Assembly (NCBI RefSeq): GCF_002811475.1
Contig: NZ_NPDL01000005.1
Location: 300,823 to 364,822, forward strand
DNA length: 64,000 nucleotides
Source: Leptospira hartskeerlii
GTDB lineage: Bacteria; Spirochaetota; Leptospiria; Leptospirales; Leptospiraceae
Direction: 5' to 3'
The first letter of the stretch is position 1; every line of letters begins with the position of its first letter. This document shows positions 63,938 to 64,000 of this stretch, one piece after another. The notes below the pieces were generated by a model that made no database searches, had not been told where the DNA came from, and saw only the letters and a program-made list of their open reading frames with translations. Position numbers and translations under genes: made by a program.

Positions 63938-64000
63938 TTAAGTTTCTGGAATCGAAGGGGGAGAAGTTACTTCCTCTTTCGGTTCCGTGATCCTCTCTAA
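63938..64000 (-). CDS. C-terminus of a gene running off the right edge (partial)
   Basis: On the minus strand a frame is open from the window edge to a TAA at 63938-63940, giving 20 residues that end SPPSIPET and are rich in Pro, Glu and Thr, a common tail composition. It lies only 3 bp from the stop of the thioesterase gene. Product unknown. Confidence 0.4.
   Translation of the reverse strand, partial: LERITEPKEEVTSPPSIPET

Overview
The window looks like a chromosomal segment of a Leptospira (spirochaete). This is inferred from gene content and style: LpxC and a heptose epimerase (lipopolysaccharide) together with FliS (flagella), several lipoproteins with loose spirochaetal lipoboxes, a DUF1574/MBOAT pair, a membrane SpoIIE-type phosphatase, tandem AIM24-family proteins, heavy use of TTG start codons, and short palindromic repeats between genes. 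Base composition looks moderate (roughly 40% G+C by eye, not computed). I see no rRNA, tRNA, CRISPR array, transposase, integrase or prophage. This is mostly core genome, densely packed on both strands.

Layout. 1-5.3 kb: a short-chain dehydrogenase, then a 150-bp palindrome-bounded repeat, MutY, a long UbiD-type decarboxylase, HldD and an ArsR-type regulator. 5.3-8.5 kb: an AT-rich gap, an operon of a GHKL-ATPase-like protein and a FabG-like reductase, and a divergent secreted SGNH hydrolase. 8.6-16.7 kb, all plus strand: RecN, an ExbB/ExbD pair, a long BamA and a PcrA/UvrD helicase. 16.7-23.2 kb: a small exported protein, an inositol-phosphatase-family enzyme, a GT4 glycosyltransferase, a TlpA-like lipoprotein, a long-chain acyl-CoA synthetase and an unknown protein. 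23.2-30.4 kb: PTS enzyme I, LpxC, an SDR, three tandem AIM24/TIGR00266 proteins, and a radical SAM protein with an unusual cysteine spacing. 30.5-37.6 kb: a PQQ-type sugar dehydrogenase, a FecR-domain lipoprotein, LipA, a pseudouridine synthase, and an MBOAT acyltransferase with its SGNH/DUF1574 partner. 37.6-46.4 kb: a small transaldolase, PurN-PurH with unknown membrane/secreted proteins, FliS with a coiled-coil protein and a J-domain protein, an HNH nuclease, a DedA protein and a dGTPase-like enzyme. 46.4-52.7 kb: a cysteine desulfurase, a TM-anchored protein, a TPR protein with a LolB/DUF4292-like lipoprotein, and an enoyl-CoA hydratase. 52.7-64 kb: an alkyl-DHAP-synthase-like FAD enzyme, a membrane SpoIIE-TPR phosphatase, GlpD, a membrane-bound AraC regulator, a second acyl-CoA synthetase, a TetR regulator, a patatin and a hotdog thioesterase.

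Themes. Envelope building recurs (LpxC, HldD, BamA, ExbBD, GT4, MBOAT/DUF1574, LolB-like lipoprotein). So does lipid metabolism (two acyl-CoA synthetases, AGPS-like enzyme, GlpD, enoyl-CoA hydratase, patatin, thioesterase, several SDRs). The least explained items are the palindromic element family (two full copies of about 150 bp plus isolated parts), the radical SAM protein, and the AGPS-like enzyme as a possible route to ether lipids.
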